Shown here piece after piece: positions 24,228-36,875 of a stretch of DNA of 64,000 nucleotides. A program made the translations under genes and the position numbers. Under the pieces are notes generated by a model. It was not told the DNA's origin, did not search any database, and worked only from the letters and a program-made list of their open reading frames with translations. How positions within the stretch are numbered: the first letter of the stretch is position 1; every line of letters begins with the position of its first letter. Location: the NCBI GenBank assembly GCA_030770535.1, contig JASVEC010000023.1:682001-746000 (forward strand). Direction: 5' to 3'. Source of the DNA: Batkoa obscura. Taxonomy: Eukaryota > Entomophthoromycota > Entomophthoromycetes > Entomophthorales > Batkoaceae.

Positions 24228-24331
24228 GCATTGGGAATGTTTTTGGTTTCATTATTTTTTTCATTTTTTAAGCATTATTTGAGTGGAAAGATTTCTAGTA
24301 AGATCCTTACAAAAAAATACATTCCCATTGA
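24228..24331 (+). mobile_element. ITR element, copy 7
   Basis: Forward orientation. Starts CATTGGGAATGTTTTTGGTT and ends AATACATTCCCATTG. ATT stands outside both ends. The two termini carry compensating changes (GGGAATG/CATTCCC) relative to the consensus. Confidence 0.85.
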
Positions 24332-24636
24332 TCATCTTTAATTATTAAATATATAACATTAGAGGTCTTGATACTAACACAATGAATACATAAACTCTAT
24401 TGAAATATTTATTTATAAACAATAAATGAGTCTTGCTTTACTATATGAAATAGTACAATTTTTATCTCATAATTTTTTCTTAATACCTAAATCTAAAGAG
24501 AGCATATATTTTCCTAAAACTTATTTTAATTGTCTCCAAGGTAAATAATCTTTTCTTAAAAACCTGCCAACTTTTTAAAACCAATGACGCTTTACTTCAA
24601 TCTGAAACGTGAATAGAAAAACAAGTGAAGTTTATG

Positions 24637-24742
24637 ATATGGGAATGTTTTTTTGGCTTCATTAATTTTTCCATCTTTTAAGCGCTATTTAGTGGAAAAA
24701 CTGTTAGTAAAATCCTTAAATACAGAAATACATCCCCATATA
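24637..24742 (+). mobile_element. ITR element, copy 8
   Basis: Forward orientation, starting GATATGGGAATGTTTTTTTG and ending AATACATCCCCATATA. Internal segment has GCGCTATTTAGTGGAAAAAC. Confidence 0.88.
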
Positions 24743-26962
24743 TTAATTTCCTTACTAAAGGTTAGGGCTAAAATATGGTTATTAATTAAGTGATAAAGTC
24801 TATAGGTTTAGTTTTCAAAAAGTTTTAATTTATTACTTGTTTGTTTTTGTTTAATATAGTAATTAAAGATGTATTATTATAATTTAAACACGATATTTAT
24901 AAATAAAATTAAACCTCTTATCTAAAAATAAAATCAATGTTATTTTTAACTAATAAACTCATAATGTTTGTGCATATTTTGATGTAACTTATAAATATCA
25001 TAAAGATATAAAGGAATGACTATATTAAGGAAGCTCCGTATTTACAAAACTAGCAACATCTATATATCATTTTTCAATGACCTAATTTTAAAAATTATAT
25101 ATAGATTACATCTCCTATGTTTAAACTAAAATTAAAAGCTTTGGACTATAGTCAGATAAAATAAAGTTTTTATTTAATATAACTTTATATTAATTAAATT
25201 TAATGGTATCTTAAATTATAAGTTCTTGATAAAACACTCTTATTAAATATTAAAGTAAAAATTTAATATCAATACAAAAATGAGGGTATTTTTGATTAAA
25301 GTAATGAATGGGTTTTAAACACCCTTTAATATAATTTAAGATCATATTCTATATTTACTATTTAGACTCCTATTATTAATTTTAACAACTTGAAGATAAA
25401 ACATTTATGATCTAATTAATGATCTTGCTTCTAAAAAGAAAATAATTTAGATTCTAGATTATAATATTTTAATTTAATCATTATTTTTTACTTCCTTGGC
25501 ATAAACCAATATACCTTACTATAACGGAAAAAAATAACTTACATTACTAATGACGACTATAAAGTTACTTTGCGGATTATTACCCGCGTCTCTTACCAAT
25601 GTTTAATCCCGATATTAAATGATTACCTTTATGATTAGCAAATGACAAAAAATACCCTGTATTATAACTCAAAAATACAATTTGTCATGATAACTGAAAC
25701 TAATTAAAAAGAAAACATAATAGTATTTATAATGTAACTCCTTAAATAGTTTGAAAATAAAAGTTGTCCCGTAACTTTTACCAATTAATGTTTTACTTAG
25801 TTTTTTTAATAAACTTAATAGAATTCAAAATATTGTTACATTTCTTCAATTCTGAAGCGACTTTATAAACTATATTTTTAATCACCACATTTTAAGTTTA
25901 TTCTGGTTAATTAGATTTGGAGGTAAATTAATCTTTGTTTAAGGGTTATATATAGTTTGTATAATTCCCGATTATTAAATAAAAGCTAAAGTAAACTAAA
26001 TCAGCAAATTCCTTGTTTATAATCTAAACATTGATGATAATAATAAAGTTTTGGTGCTTTTAAGAATAGTTCTATGTGGTAATGCCCTTAAAACAAGGAT
26101 AATGTTTGAATGTTTTAATTAAAAACTTCAGGAGATTTAAAAAAAGGATAGTTTTTTTTATCAATAAGAACAGGATTTTTTATAATTTAGTAGACAAAAT
26201 AACATGTTAGTAAAAATTGAAATATTAAGGAAAGCTAGTAATTATGAAATCTTTTTAACGTTATCTAATTTATTTATTTTTAACCATTAGTTTTTACACT
26301 TTTGGAAATATTTGGTGTTCAAAAATACTTTATATTAAATTATTTAAAAAGTAAACAGCATTAATATGTAACTTTAAATGCTTTTAAGTAGAAAATAATT
26401 TATCATATTGCTAGTGGACTTTAAAGAGATCAAAATCGTAACAATATTTTCTACCCATTTTTATTTTGAAAAACAAAACAAAACATTGCAAACTATAGCT
26501 AAAACAAAACTAACAATTATTTTAGTCTACTTTTAAGTAAAAAAGGGATAATCAGGGTAAAAAACAAGTAGTGATTTAGAGTTATATTTTTAGTTAACCT
26601 GAATTTACTGGAGTTCCTATCTAGTACATAAAAACTAACTTTTTTTCGGTATAACTCAACTAAGAACTAATAGTTCAATTTAAGCCACATATAATATTAT
26701 AAATAAATTTAACCAAAATGGGCTAAAGATTTATAAAATAGGTTACTACTAACATGGCTGTAAATAAATACCATGCAAAAGCTAAATGGACAAAATTTTA
26801 AATTTTACGTTGGAAATTTAGTAGTAAATTGCCTAAGTTGGTAAAATCATTCACAAGGTTGATGGATATATAGTAGATAGTTGAAAATGAGATTCTTAAA
26901 ACTTAGCGATTTAACCCAATTTAGACTACCCCAAAAAAATCATTTAAAATTTCAAAAAAAAG

Positions 26963-26970
26963 TATATAAG
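26963..26970 (+). promoter_or_regulatory. TATA box of Con7-like gene B
   Basis: AAAAGTATATAAG, 54 bp before the ATG. The same AAAGTATATAA core recurs before genes C, D and E. Confidence 0.6.
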
Positions 26971-27023
26971 TAATGAATATTCTACTACTCTTTTAATTTA
27001 AATTTCTATCAGTTTTAAAATAA

Positions 27024-27446
27024 ATGAGTAAATATTCAAGTCAATATAACTTACATTTGCCAAACCCATTTGAGTTCAGACCAAGGAGCTATATTTCTTC
27101 AAGTAGTGCCTCCCCAAACACTGAATGCACTGAAACATTCTTAAGTAGAGATAACTTAAAATTACCCCCATTAGAACCTAATTCGCAATATAATATGCCT
27201 TTACCCTCCCTTGCCGAAGCTTTAAATGGGAAGCCACTTAAAAGTAAAAATGGATATGCTTTTATAAGTTTATTTAATGAGGCTATCCAAAAAAGACCAC
27301 GTAGGCGATATCATGAAGTTGAAAGGTTTTATAAATGCTTACATCCTAATTGTGACAAATCATACGGTGCATTAAATCATCTAAACGCGCATATCGTAGC
27401 TCAAAGTCATGGGACAAAGAGAAGAGCTAGTGAATTCAAAAATTAG
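27024..27446 (+). CDS. Con7-like C2H2 zinc-finger regulator B, 140 aa
   Basis: The shortest member. Single exon. The finger is C105, C110, H123, H129 with text DKSYGALNHLNAHIVAQSH, preceded by KRPRRRYHEVERFYKC (90-105) and ending GTKRRASEFKN. Two LP motifs occur in the short N-terminus: LPPL at 47-50 and LPSLAEAL at 60-67. Of the left-hand members it keeps the cleanest finger. With only ~85 residues before the basic region, it may approach the minimal form of the family: LP motif, basic stretch, finger. The nearest neighbours are more than 4 kb away on either side. Confidence 0.88.
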   Translation: MSKYSSQYNLHLPNPFEFRPRSYISSSSASPNTECTETFLSRDNLKLPPLEPNSQYNMPLPSLAEALNGKPLKSKNGYAFISLFNEAIQKRPRRRYHEVERFYKCLHPNCDKSYGALNHLNAHIVAQSHGTKRRASEFKN

Positions 27447-27831
27447 CCATATTATATTTTGTAGATTAATTTTTTCGCTTATTATTTAGTAAAATTTCAC
27501 TTATATTTAAAATTTTATTATATTCAAAATTTCACATTTCAATGTTTTTTATTGCTAAATTACTGAAAGTAGGATATTGTTTTATTATGATGAACTGTAG
27601 CTTAAATCAAGCTATTAAAAATTAGCCTTAAAATTAAATTTTCATTTTATTAGCCAATAATTCTTTAAAAAAATGCCCTGAAACAAAAAAATGGCTTTAA
27701 ATTGCAACCACATTATCTTAGGCAATTTTAATTTTAAAATAAAATTCATCAATAAACCTCAAAATATAGATATTTCATATCAATAAAATATTAATTCTTA
27801 ATCAAGTTGTAAATTAATATCTAAATTAACA

Positions 27832-27837
<6 letters not shown>

Positions 27838-27865
<28 letters not shown>

Positions 27866-27866
27866 A
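27838..27866 (+). repeat. (ATTTTT)n simple repeat
   Basis: About five tandem ATTTTT units in an AT-rich spacer. Confidence 0.7.
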
Positions 27867-28880
27867 ATTCAGTCAATATAGTTCAATTAGGATCGGTTTT
27901 ATTTTTGAGATACTTGCTAATAAGACCCCAACTTAGCTTGGTACGCATTACATAGACTTCTTTCGTAAAGCTATTAATAGGAAAGGAGTTTATATACATA
28001 AAAAAAATATATGAGCACGCTAACACACCTGTAGAATGATGTTAGTTTTACTATTACTTATTTAAAAGGAAGATTGTCGGAAATTAATACTTTTGAATTT
28101 TTAAAATATAAATAGATTTAAAAAAACCCACATTCAATAAGGTGGAAGGGCAAGGAAATGAAATTGATTGGCTTATTAAAGAAATGGATTTAAGGGCGCT
28201 TTGAGAGTAGTACAGGTTTAAAATTAAGCGAAAATTTACCTTGTTTAGTATTTAGATCCATTCTACTCCACATCAAATGGTGCTTTTACCTACCTTAAAT
28301 CGGCTATACTTTTATTTTTCGGTATTTACATGATTTAATTTATGCAAAAAGATCGCACAACACCTTTTGCATATAGTAAACCTAAGTCAGTGTATTTTCT
28401 TTAGTTCATCATTATATTTTATATGTATTTTTTACTAAAATAGTGAATTGAATAATTATTAATGATAAAAATAACGTTGATTTTTCTTGTATTATTAATG
28501 CTATACTGGAGACTGAAAACTTATCTGATAAGTTTGGAGTTATAAATACGTGAAAAGAAATCCAGCGTTAAGTTTGTCATAAAAGGCATGCTGAAATTAG
28601 TAGTTTTTACAATATAAAAGTCACACATTATATAATGAAAATAATACTGAAGTTAATTTTGAAGATTATAGACTCGATCAAATCTTTTGGAATAAATTCT
28701 TAATATGCTTTGCTTTTTATTACAATTACATCAAAAAAATAGACTTGTTTGAAATAAACACTGCTTTATAATAATGACTTTGTAAAAATAAGATAAAAGT
28801 TTAGAAACAGCTTAATAAGATAAATAGAATAAGTTTATTAAAATTAAAAAAACATAGCATTACAAAGGAAATTGAACGTA

Positions 28881-28974
28881 ATATAGGGTGTTTTTTGATC
28901 ACTTTCCAATTTTTTAAACACTATTGAGTAAAAAAATTATTGCTGGAAACCTTAAACAAAAAGGATATTTATAT
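28881..28974 (+). mobile_element. ITR element, copy 9 (decayed)
   Basis: Forward orientation, starting ATATAGGGTGTTTTTTGATC. The right end is decayed (AAAAAGGATATTTATA). It stands only ~35 bp from copy 10, which faces the other way. Confidence 0.7.
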
Positions 28975-29008
28975 GCAAATTTTATTTAAAAATGCAAGTA
29001 GCATTAAA

Positions 29009-29114
29009 ATTGAGGATGTATTTTTGTGTTTAAAAATTTTACTAACAATTTTTCTGTTTAAATAGCGCTTAAAAAATGAAAAAATAATGGGGTCAAAAAA
29101 AACACTCCCAATTG
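29009..29114 (-). mobile_element. ITR element, copy 10
   Basis: Reverse orientation, starting ATTGAGGATGTATTTTTGTG and ending AACACTCCCAATTG. AATT stands outside both ends. Second half of the 9/10 inverted pair. Confidence 0.86.
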
Positions 29115-29344
29115 ATAGTCACAATGATTACACTATCCAAAATGTACTGTTATTTCAAAAGCTAACCACCATTTTAAACAGAGGATTAGTATAAACGAAG
29201 TTTCCAGCTATAACTAAAATTAGTGTAAGGTTGTTTTGACCAACTATATAGCTTTATTTTAGTAATGATTGGTTTGCATAAAAAACCAAATATTGATTTG
29301 TTGTTATATAGCTGCAGAAAACTATTAAGACCTGACCTTACCAT

Positions 29345-29368
29345 CCCTAACCTTAACCTTTAACCCTC
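29345..29368 (+). repeat. Short degenerate telomere-like stretch
   Basis: CCCTAACCTTAACCTTTAAC at 29345-29364 followed by CCT contains one exact CCCTAA and two near matches. It is too short and irregular to call an interstitial telomere. Confidence 0.25.
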
Positions 29369-29692
29369 TATAACAAAAAAAGGATTTTATTTGCCAAATT
29401 AAAACAAATCAGAGTTATTGAATCTTGAATTTATTACTCTCTTATTGTTTGATTACAATAATTAGATTTAAATTTTTCCCTAATGTTAATAACGAAAGTT
29501 TTTAATTTATTTAAGTAATTATTCTAAAACCACATATCATAAAACTATAAAATTTATTTAAACTTAATAGCTTTAAATTAAACTACTAAGTAGCTTTTTT
29601 CGTCTTTTGTTTTTCAATTAAAATTAAAGTTAATTTAATTCTAAAGTTGGATTAATTTTTAGCTTCATGACAAAGATATTATTTTTTTAATA

Positions 29693-29797
29693 AATGGGGG
29701 TGTTTTTTTTGGTCTTATTGCTTTTTCTATCTTTTAAGTGCTATTTAAGTGGAAAAATTGTTAGTAAATTCTTACATAAAAATACATCCCCAAATGA
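29693..29797 (+). mobile_element. ITR element, copy 11
   Basis: Forward orientation, AAATGGGGGTGTTTTTTTTG to AATACATCCCCAAAT. The direct AAAT on both sides again fits a 4-bp target duplication. Confidence 0.87.
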
Positions 29798-29960
29798 TAA
29801 CTAGTAATGGCTGTGAAAAGCTGTAAAAGGAAAGTTTTTCAACCAAAAACTCAGTATATGAGATACATTAAAAACTTTGGTTATTTTTAATCAAAACAAT
29901 TTAATAAGATTAAAGCATAAAATAGGATTAATTATAAATAATATAATATTTGTGTATAAA

Positions 29961-30060
29961 CATGCAAATATATTTTTCTAAGAATTCTATCAACAATTTT
30001 TCTGCTCAAATAGCGCTTAAAAGATGTAAAAAGTGATGAAATCAAAAAATATCGCTATAT
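29961..30060 (-). mobile_element. ITR element, copy 12 (diverged)
   Basis: Reverse orientation. Both termini are decayed (CATGCAAATATATTTTTC and ATATCGCTATAT), but the core CTGCTCAAATAGCGCTTAAA and GTGATGAAATCAAAAA is clear. Pairs with copy 11 in inverted orientation. Confidence 0.75.
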
Positions 30061-31482
30061 ATTATAACTAAAAGTAATTTTATTAAAAACATCCATTATA
30101 AAAAATATTTGTTATATTTAAAAAACTATAATTAAAAATTAAGGTTACAATTTATATTACATAAATAAAACTCTAAAAAGATTCTAAAATTACTTTTGTC
30201 TGATATTGAAGTTACGTTTAGACTGATGTAAATTTTTTGAATATAAATTTTTTTATATTTTTATTTTAGAAATGAATTCAAAATATAAAACAACTTTATA
30301 GCTTTATATATATCTTGAAAGGCTTTCACCCTAAATGCTTTATTTATTACATAAAAGGATGCACAAAGAGCTGATACTCTAGTAATAGTGCAACGAAGAG
30401 ATTACTTTAAAAGGTGGAGGTTTTGTCCAGTATATTCCTGCCTTTGTGTGAGTCAAATAAACAATGGTGGCGCCATTTTAATTTAACTTTCTAAAGGCTT
30501 TTCCAACTATAGAAGATGGAGATCAGAGAGAAGGGATACGAGTGACTGTTATGAGAGAATTGGTAAGTAGTATAATTGCAAATAATATTATATAACTAAA
30601 TAAAAGTTATATATAAAAAAAGTGTATACAAAAAAGTAATAAAATAAAAATGAAGTGAAACTTTATATGCAAAAAATAATCATAAACTTTATGTATATTA
30701 AATTTAAAAGATTATCAGCATTTATAAACTCAATAAACTGTTTATAAAAATACAAAATTAGTAAACATTTAATAAAGAGTAAATATTTTGCTTTAACTAC
30801 AAATAATGGTTCAAATGCTCAGTTGTTTTATTCTTAATTTTATAATAAATGTTTGATTTTTAGAACAAAGCATTAGTATATATATATATGAATAAGTTTA
30901 AAAGCTTAGTTAAAATTAAAAGTAGAATTTTCTAATTCACTTTTTGTCCTTTTCCATGTAGCGTAAAATTAAAAAAAAACTAACAAAACTGGACAAAAAA
31001 ACGTTTCAACATAAGTTATTTTAAATAAACAAAAGCAGTATTTTGGTAGTACTTAGTGCCTAAGTTGTAATTTTGATCCATGACTAGCAATAAATAAGGG
31101 GTTTCCTACCTTAATCCCTTTAATTGCAATAATATCACTTTATTACTCATCTTTTATTCGTTTTTTCTATTTTTAAGAAGTCTTATCATATATTATATCA
31201 TATACTTATGTATTATGAAAGTCATATTACACTATTATAATGTTAAACTAACTACTATTTAATCTTTTATAAACTTACCTTCTTCAAATGATAAAATTCA
31301 TCTACCCCTTGAAGAACTATATAATTTGTACAAAATACTGTTATAAATTTGAAAAAAAAGTAATGTTAAAATTAAAATTTATTAAATAAATAGACTGTAT
31401 TGCAAAGAAAGGTAGATACAACTAAGATAAAAAAGTTATCAAGATATAATACAAGAGAGAAATGCATAAGTGCAAAAAAAGC

Positions 31483-32172
31483 TTAACTTAAAAAGCGGGT
31501 AATGTGGTGAAATTCTTCCGCTTTTCTCTTTCTTTTTTTGTCATGATGGGTATAGATATGAGTATTGAGATGATTCAAAGCACCATAGCTTTTATCGCAA
31601 CCAAGATAATCGCATCTAAAGACTCGATTAACTTCATGATGCTTTTTTCTTGGCCTTTTTTTATGTCCATCTGGACCTTGAAGGTAGTTATTATCGCTTA
31701 AGCTATCTGGCCCTCTATTATAAGGTGAATAAAAATTATCCATATAATTGGATCTAACTCCATGTTTATAAAGCACCGGATCGGTTCTTAAAAAGCTGGA
31801 TTCCCTAGGATAATTATGATAACTGCTATCATAGGGCTTTAAGTTGGTTTCCGACATTTTTCTAGCTCTTATATCATTATAATTAACAGGAGTTGGTACT
31901 ATGTGGGTATTATCGATGCGTGGGGATCTTAAAAGTTCTCTTAAGGAAGGAAGTCTGACACTTCGACAATGATGATTAAAGTCATTGAATCCATGGTTTG
32001 GTAAGCCTGAAACGGCTTTGGTTTCATTAGTATAATGATATGAAGGACTTGTTTCATAGTGGCTTGACATAGATTGTCGTGAATGGTGTTGGCGATACTC
32101 ATAGTTATTGTATCTATTTGGGGAAATAATGGGAGAATTAAAAGTCTGACGCTGAGTAGTATACGTATTCAT
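31483..32172 (-). CDS. Con7-like C2H2 zinc-finger regulator C, 229 aa
   Basis: Single exon. Long Tyr/Asn/Ser/His-rich N-terminus (1-165) with LPSLRELLRSP at 74-84. The basic region KKRPRKKHHEVNRVFRC (171-187) leads to the finger C187, C192, H205 and a last His at 209 or 210. Here HIYTHH replaces the usual H-x5-H, so the zinc-ligand spacing is shorter than in A, B, D, E, G, H and I. A strongly basic DKKRKRKAEEF follows, then a unique FHHITRFLS tail; gene E has the similar FYHLTRP, which suggests that C and E are close relatives. Zinc binding should survive, because H-x3-H and H-x4-H are both accepted in C2H2 fingers. Confidence 0.87.
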   Translation of the reverse strand: MNTYTTQRQTFNSPIISPNRYNNYEYRQHHSRQSMSSHYETSPSYHYTNETKAVSGLPNHGFNDFNHHCRSVRLPSLRELLRSPRIDNTHIVPTPVNYNDIRARKMSETNLKPYDSSYHNYPRESSFLRTDPVLYKHGVRSNYMDNFYSPYNRGPDSLSDNNYLQGPDGHKKRPRKKHHEVNRVFRCDYLGCDKSYGALNHLNTHIYTHHDKKRKRKAEEFHHITRFLS

Positions 32173-35100
32173 TTTTTAGCTCAGTTTATTTAAAGAGCGA
32201 TAAATTAAAAAAAATCAAAAATTAAAAATCAAAAATTGAGAATAAAAAAATCAAAAATTCCACTTGTGTTACCTTATATACTTTTTTGAAAGGGAAATAA
32301 CTTCAAAATAATAAATTGAAATTTTATTAAATAAGCTGAGATTCTTTGATCATTTAAGCAATAAATTACCTATTATCTATATTATGTTAATGTAAATGAA
32401 CCTACTGATGACTTATAATCAAGTGGATGAGCGTATATTTCACTCCCTAGGCTAATGATATATAAAAATATCCTTAAAAAGGGACAAATAAGAGCAATAG
32501 CGCTCGGATATCTTTATATGTTAAGCTATAGAAATTACTATTTTAAGGGTTCGCAAATACAAATCATTATCCGAAAACTTGTTTTATATAACTTATAATT
32601 AATGAGTGAATCACAAGGACCAATCTTTGTTAATAACATATCAGCTGAAATGGAATTTGCCAAATCATTAGTCAGCTATTAAAGTTTTTAATAAATTTGT
32701 TACCCTTTTGATTTAATTCACTTCAAATGACATGGTTTAATAGCAAATTATTCAAAAAAAGAGAATACTTTTATACGCATTTTTCGTAGGGTTTTTCCAA
32801 ATTCAATAGTATGATTTGGGCGGGATCTGCTATTTCATATTAAGTTTGTTATTATTTAAGAGCTTTCTTATCTATAGATTACTGATATCAGATGATCCCT
32901 TATCTAAATCTCAACAGTTATAAAAATAGACGACTATTATTATAGAGTCAATGCTATGAGTAGTAGTTTTGTGATTAAAATAGAATTATAACGCATATAT
33001 GATAGGGTTTAGAATTTAGAAAACACAAAGTCAAAAGATACTTTGAATTCCAATTACACAATATATTCAATATTTTAGAATATTCTTTACTAAATAACTT
33101 AATCCACTTATTTTTTTAGGAATAAGTGTTATGGGAATTAATCTAGATATTTTAGATTAAATTTTTAATAAACCTTGAATATTAATTGGAGCAACAAATG
33201 CTAAGATTTGATTAAATCCGAAAATCCTATTCTTTTACCCACATTTGTCAGTAAATTCAAAGATTGCTTATTATAAATTAAGGTAACTATGGAGATAGAA
33301 TCAAGTGATACATCGCTGCTATTTTGAACTTCTTTCCTTATCTATAGTTTAGCACAAAATTTTTAAAAAAAACTTACCAAATTTTGGTTAATACATGCTT
33401 ATTTTCTATATAATACATGTATTCAATTAAACTTATTTATACAATATACTATGGTCAAAATTACGGTTGATAAATTTCATCCAAAATGTGATAATGAAAT
33501 GTGTGTGGAGTAAAAATTGAGACTTAACTCAAGATTATAAGCAATATCATATTTAATAAGGTTTCTTTTTAATGACTAAACAAGATGACTCAGAGAATCT
33601 CGATCTTCAAATAAATGCCTTCTCGCTTAAAATAACCTTATATTTTGAAGCTTAGTGAAGATCCAATTAATTAAGGCTTTTATTTTGACTCTTTCCCAAT
33701 TTTTTAAGCTTAAAACTTACTGACATCACTATAGAATAATATTTTCACGCACTAATAGATTTATGCTAAGGTATCTTTATTTCCATTCTTCCTATGCTAT
33801 TTATAGCAGTGTTGTTATAATATAAATAACTCCTTATCAAACTTTGAGATTTTTATAGCCTTTATTTTCCATTGTAATGTCGGGTGACTTTAGTTATTAC
33901 TAATCCAACTAATAAGTTATTATAGCGTTTTGACTTGATTAGTTTACTATTCAAATAGGTAAAACTAAGGTGAAATAATACACTTGGAATTCTAAACTAA
34001 AATAATTAAACTAGAAGGTAATAAAACAAAAGCAGTTATTACTATTTTACTACTCCAAAACCAACTTTATTTGCCCTTTTTATAAGTAAAACGTACAACT
34101 TTAGTTTTGTTTCTTAAATAATATCAAAATAGAACAGTGAGATAAATAACTTCTCACTTTTTATTGGATAATCTGACTATAACTTATAGTTTTTGATGGG
34201 TAACCCTTTTTTTAGAATAAGTAATGTTGATAGATTGTTATTCTATTCAACCATAAAATATGGTGATAAAAGGATTCTATTCTATTTACGTTAACAAAAT
34301 GTTACGGATCACTTACAGAGAATGGAAATTAACATAGAATTAAACAAATACAAAAATTTTGTAGTAAAATTTGATAGTATATTTATAATCAGCTAGTATT
34401 GAAATGCGATTATTATGATTTTGTACTTAGACTTTTTTAAATACCGCCAAAGATAAGCTAGAAAAATTATTAACAATATTCTCGTAGAAAATCCCAATTT
34501 GGTAAATAAAGAAGAGTTATTTATAAATCAAAAAGATTGATCACATCAAAGGTTTTGCTCACAAGATGACGAATAAGGGGAACTATTATTTGATCTTCAC
34601 TTTTTAATTTTGCAGCAAAACACCATATTTTCGTATTTAGGAATTTACATTTCAATATAAATTCAGTTTTATTCTTCAAACTACATTAATAGTTCATATT
34701 ACTCTAATATTATGTTAATATATTATGCTATACTGAAGATTAGAAACAAATTATAGTATGTATAATCTCAATACATATAAGCATGACTTTTTATATTTCT
34801 TATATTATTTAATTAAGTTATTTTATAGAGTAAAATAAAGCTATCTGTTAGAAAATGGTTTAATACATTAAAATTACCAATTGTGATTTCCAAAAAAGCA
34901 TATTGCAGTTTCTCTGACTAAAAAAACCGGATAATGACAGCTTATTCTTGGGCGATAATGTTATAAAAGTCCGTAGTTTAATTTAGGATCCTTAAAGGAG
35001 AGCTTATGTACTTTAATCCTTAAACCCTTTAATTTGAAATTTATTAACTAAAGCTTGACTATTAAACTTTCATGAAGCTAAAATATTTTAAAAATATTTT

Positions 35101-36373
35101 TATACTCTTTTCTAATATTAATAATTTATACTATACTCTAATCTATTAATTCATAATGAATATACCCAACCAAATTTTTATATTTAATGTAGAATTATAG
35201 CGTCATAACTAGAGCTTTTATGGCAAATGTATTTTATTCTTTAAGCTCAAACATTGCTTTATAAAAATTATCTTAAATTAAATTAAAATTTATACATTCT
35301 AGCACTCATTTTCTAATTCAAAATAATATATAAGACAAGAGTATAACAAAACTGATGTTTGTTTTTGAAATTATACACCTAACTATTTATTTAGACTCAA
35401 AAGGTCTATTAAAAACAACAACCTCAATTAAAATTTCAAACTAATAGATTAATACTATTACGGTTTTCGATCAACTTTTTTATTTTTTATTTGATCCTTA
35501 TTGAAAAATAAAGCAAGTTTTGGACCTCTGTTTGAAATTTGTACCTGTTCTCTTGAACAATCATTGAATTTTGGAGATGTTGAATCAATACAAAGAACTA
35601 ATATATAATAAAACTTTGAAACAATTATAATATCTCCAATACTATTTACTTTAGTATGCTATTATAAAAATACAAAACCTATTGTATTTCATTTTTCATT
35701 ATAATGTATATATATTTGTTTATTGCTTTTAAGTTTTTATAATTTTTTGTTAAAGGTTATATCTCCCGCATGAAACAGACAAACTCGATCGTAGCGAGTA
35801 TTCTGTGATTAAGGAAGATTTATGCCCTCTTACCTAAAGAAACAATATTTGCTGTCTTCATTATTATTTATATAAAAATATTTATAAAGACCTTTAGGGA
35901 TGGTAGCAAAGTTTTACTAATAGTAATGCAAAATTTGTGAGTAAAGTTTGTTATTTTGAACTTGTGGGTTGGTTATTTGTCTTAGTAATTTTTTGTTCTT
36001 TTAATGATTAGACAATTTTGTGGGTTAGTTGGTTTTGTATTTCTCTCTCATGCCTTATTTACCACTATTAGGGTGGGTGGACTAAGTTAATGCTTTAAAT
36101 TTTAAATTTTAAATTTTTATCAACCCTACCTGTTTAAATAGTTAGAAATGGGCATTTTTATATTCCAAGTAAAAAAATTGAAGTTAGTTTAATTTTATTT
36201 GCTAATAAAACAACCGTTTTAAGGTTGGTGATAAAACTATATAAATTAAGAATAGTAGTAATGAAACAAAGTGAATAATCAATAAAAAATAAATAGTTTT
36301 ATTTTTAATATACAAAGGAGAATACCAATTTATTATGGTAGTTAATTTATAGATAAATTTGAAGTAGAGAAAG
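32173..36373. other. Gene desert, 4.2 kb
   Basis: AT-rich spacer between genes C and D, both on the minus strand. A word at 33674-33712 (ggcttttattttgactcttt and on to tttttaagct) may be a fragment of an ITR element. Short AAATTTT repeats occur at 36094-36118. No gene or RNA is recognised. Confidence 0.5.
32272..32280 (-). promoter_or_regulatory. TATA box of Con7-like gene C
   Basis: On the minus strand AAAGTATATAAGG lies 100 bp before the start codon. Confidence 0.5.
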
Positions 36374-36808
36374 TTAAAATTGAAAACATTTAGATTTGAA
36401 TTCTTTAGCTCTTCGAAGCTCTCCATGATTTTGATTTTTAATATGATAATTTAAATGATTTAAGGCTCCATACGATTTATTGCAGTTTGGATAACTACAC
36501 TTAAACTTTCGGTTAATTTCGTACGATTTCCTTCTTTTGCGATGACTATAAACCAATTTTATGGACTGATTATTATAAATTATCCTTCCTGCAGTAGATT
36601 GCTCATCGTTAATAGATTTTAATACTACTGAAATAGATGGTAAACGTATATTCGTAGAATGATAATGTGGAATGTACTCTAAAGGAGGCAGTTTAAATGA
36701 AGGATCATTATGATTTAAGTTATAAAAGTTCAAATCTAAGGAGAAGGATCTTTGGTCCATAATATAACCTAAGCTATTGTTCCTAGTGCTACTACTACTT
36801 TTTGACAT
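36374..36808 (-). CDS. Con7-like C2H2 zinc-finger regulator D, 144 aa
   Basis: Single exon. I take the ATG at 36808 (MSKSSSSTRN) rather than the in-frame one at 36826: several relatives begin MS, and this start is 59 bp from the TATA box, like A and B. Finger C104, C109, H122, H128 (NKSYGALNHLNYHIKNQNH). The basic stretch reads HRKRRKSYEINRKFKC instead of KRPRR-x-YHEV. LPPLEYI at 40-46 and LPSISVVLKSI at 56-66 are the paired LP motifs. The C-terminus GELRRAKEFKSKCFQF is slightly extended. Role as a sequence-specific regulator is inferred from the finger. Confidence 0.87.
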   Translation of the reverse strand: MSKSSSSTRNNSLGYIMDQRSFSLDLNFYNLNHNDPSFKLPPLEYIPHYHSTNIRLPSISVVLKSINDEQSTAGRIIYNNQSIKLVYSHRKRRKSYEINRKFKCSYPNCNKSYGALNHLNYHIKNQNHGELRRAKEFKSKCFQF

Positions 36809-36866
36809 CTTGATTGACAGAATCAATAACAGTAATCTAAAAGATAAATGTTATGGTATTCAAATC

Positions 36867-36875
36867 ATTTATATA
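36867..36875 (-). promoter_or_regulatory. TATA box of Con7-like gene D
   Basis: On the minus strand AAAGTATATAAATG lies 59 bp before the ATG at 36808 and 41 bp before the alternative ATG at 36826. Confidence 0.6.

Larger units (their letters stand above)
19563..27023. other. 7.5-kb gene desert
   Basis: The largest gap in the window. It holds ITR copies 7 and 8 (24.2-24.7 kb), the promoters of genes A and B at its two ends, and otherwise AT-rich DNA dense in stops in all frames. I see no tRNA, no further zinc-finger remnant and no coding-like composition. Confidence 0.6.
27447..31482. other. Gene desert with four ITR elements
   Basis: 4 kb between gene B (+) and gene C (-). ITR copies 9-12 lie as two inverted pairs (28.9-29.1 and 29.7-30.1 kb). 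A short CCCTAA/CCTTAA-like stretch is at 29345-29368. A less AT-rich patch at 30355-30560 has no open frame or recognisable RNA. Confidence 0.55.

Noticed and set aside
29345-29368. Interstitial telomere
   Set aside because: Only one exact CCCTAA plus near matches within 25 bp. Such a stretch can occur by chance.
30355-30560. Possible RNA gene in a less AT-rich patch
   Set aside because: No tRNA arms, T-loop word, snoRNA boxes or open frame could be recognised by eye.
33674-33712. Further ITR element copy
   Set aside because: Only ~38 bp resemble the left half of the family, with no termini. At best a fragment.
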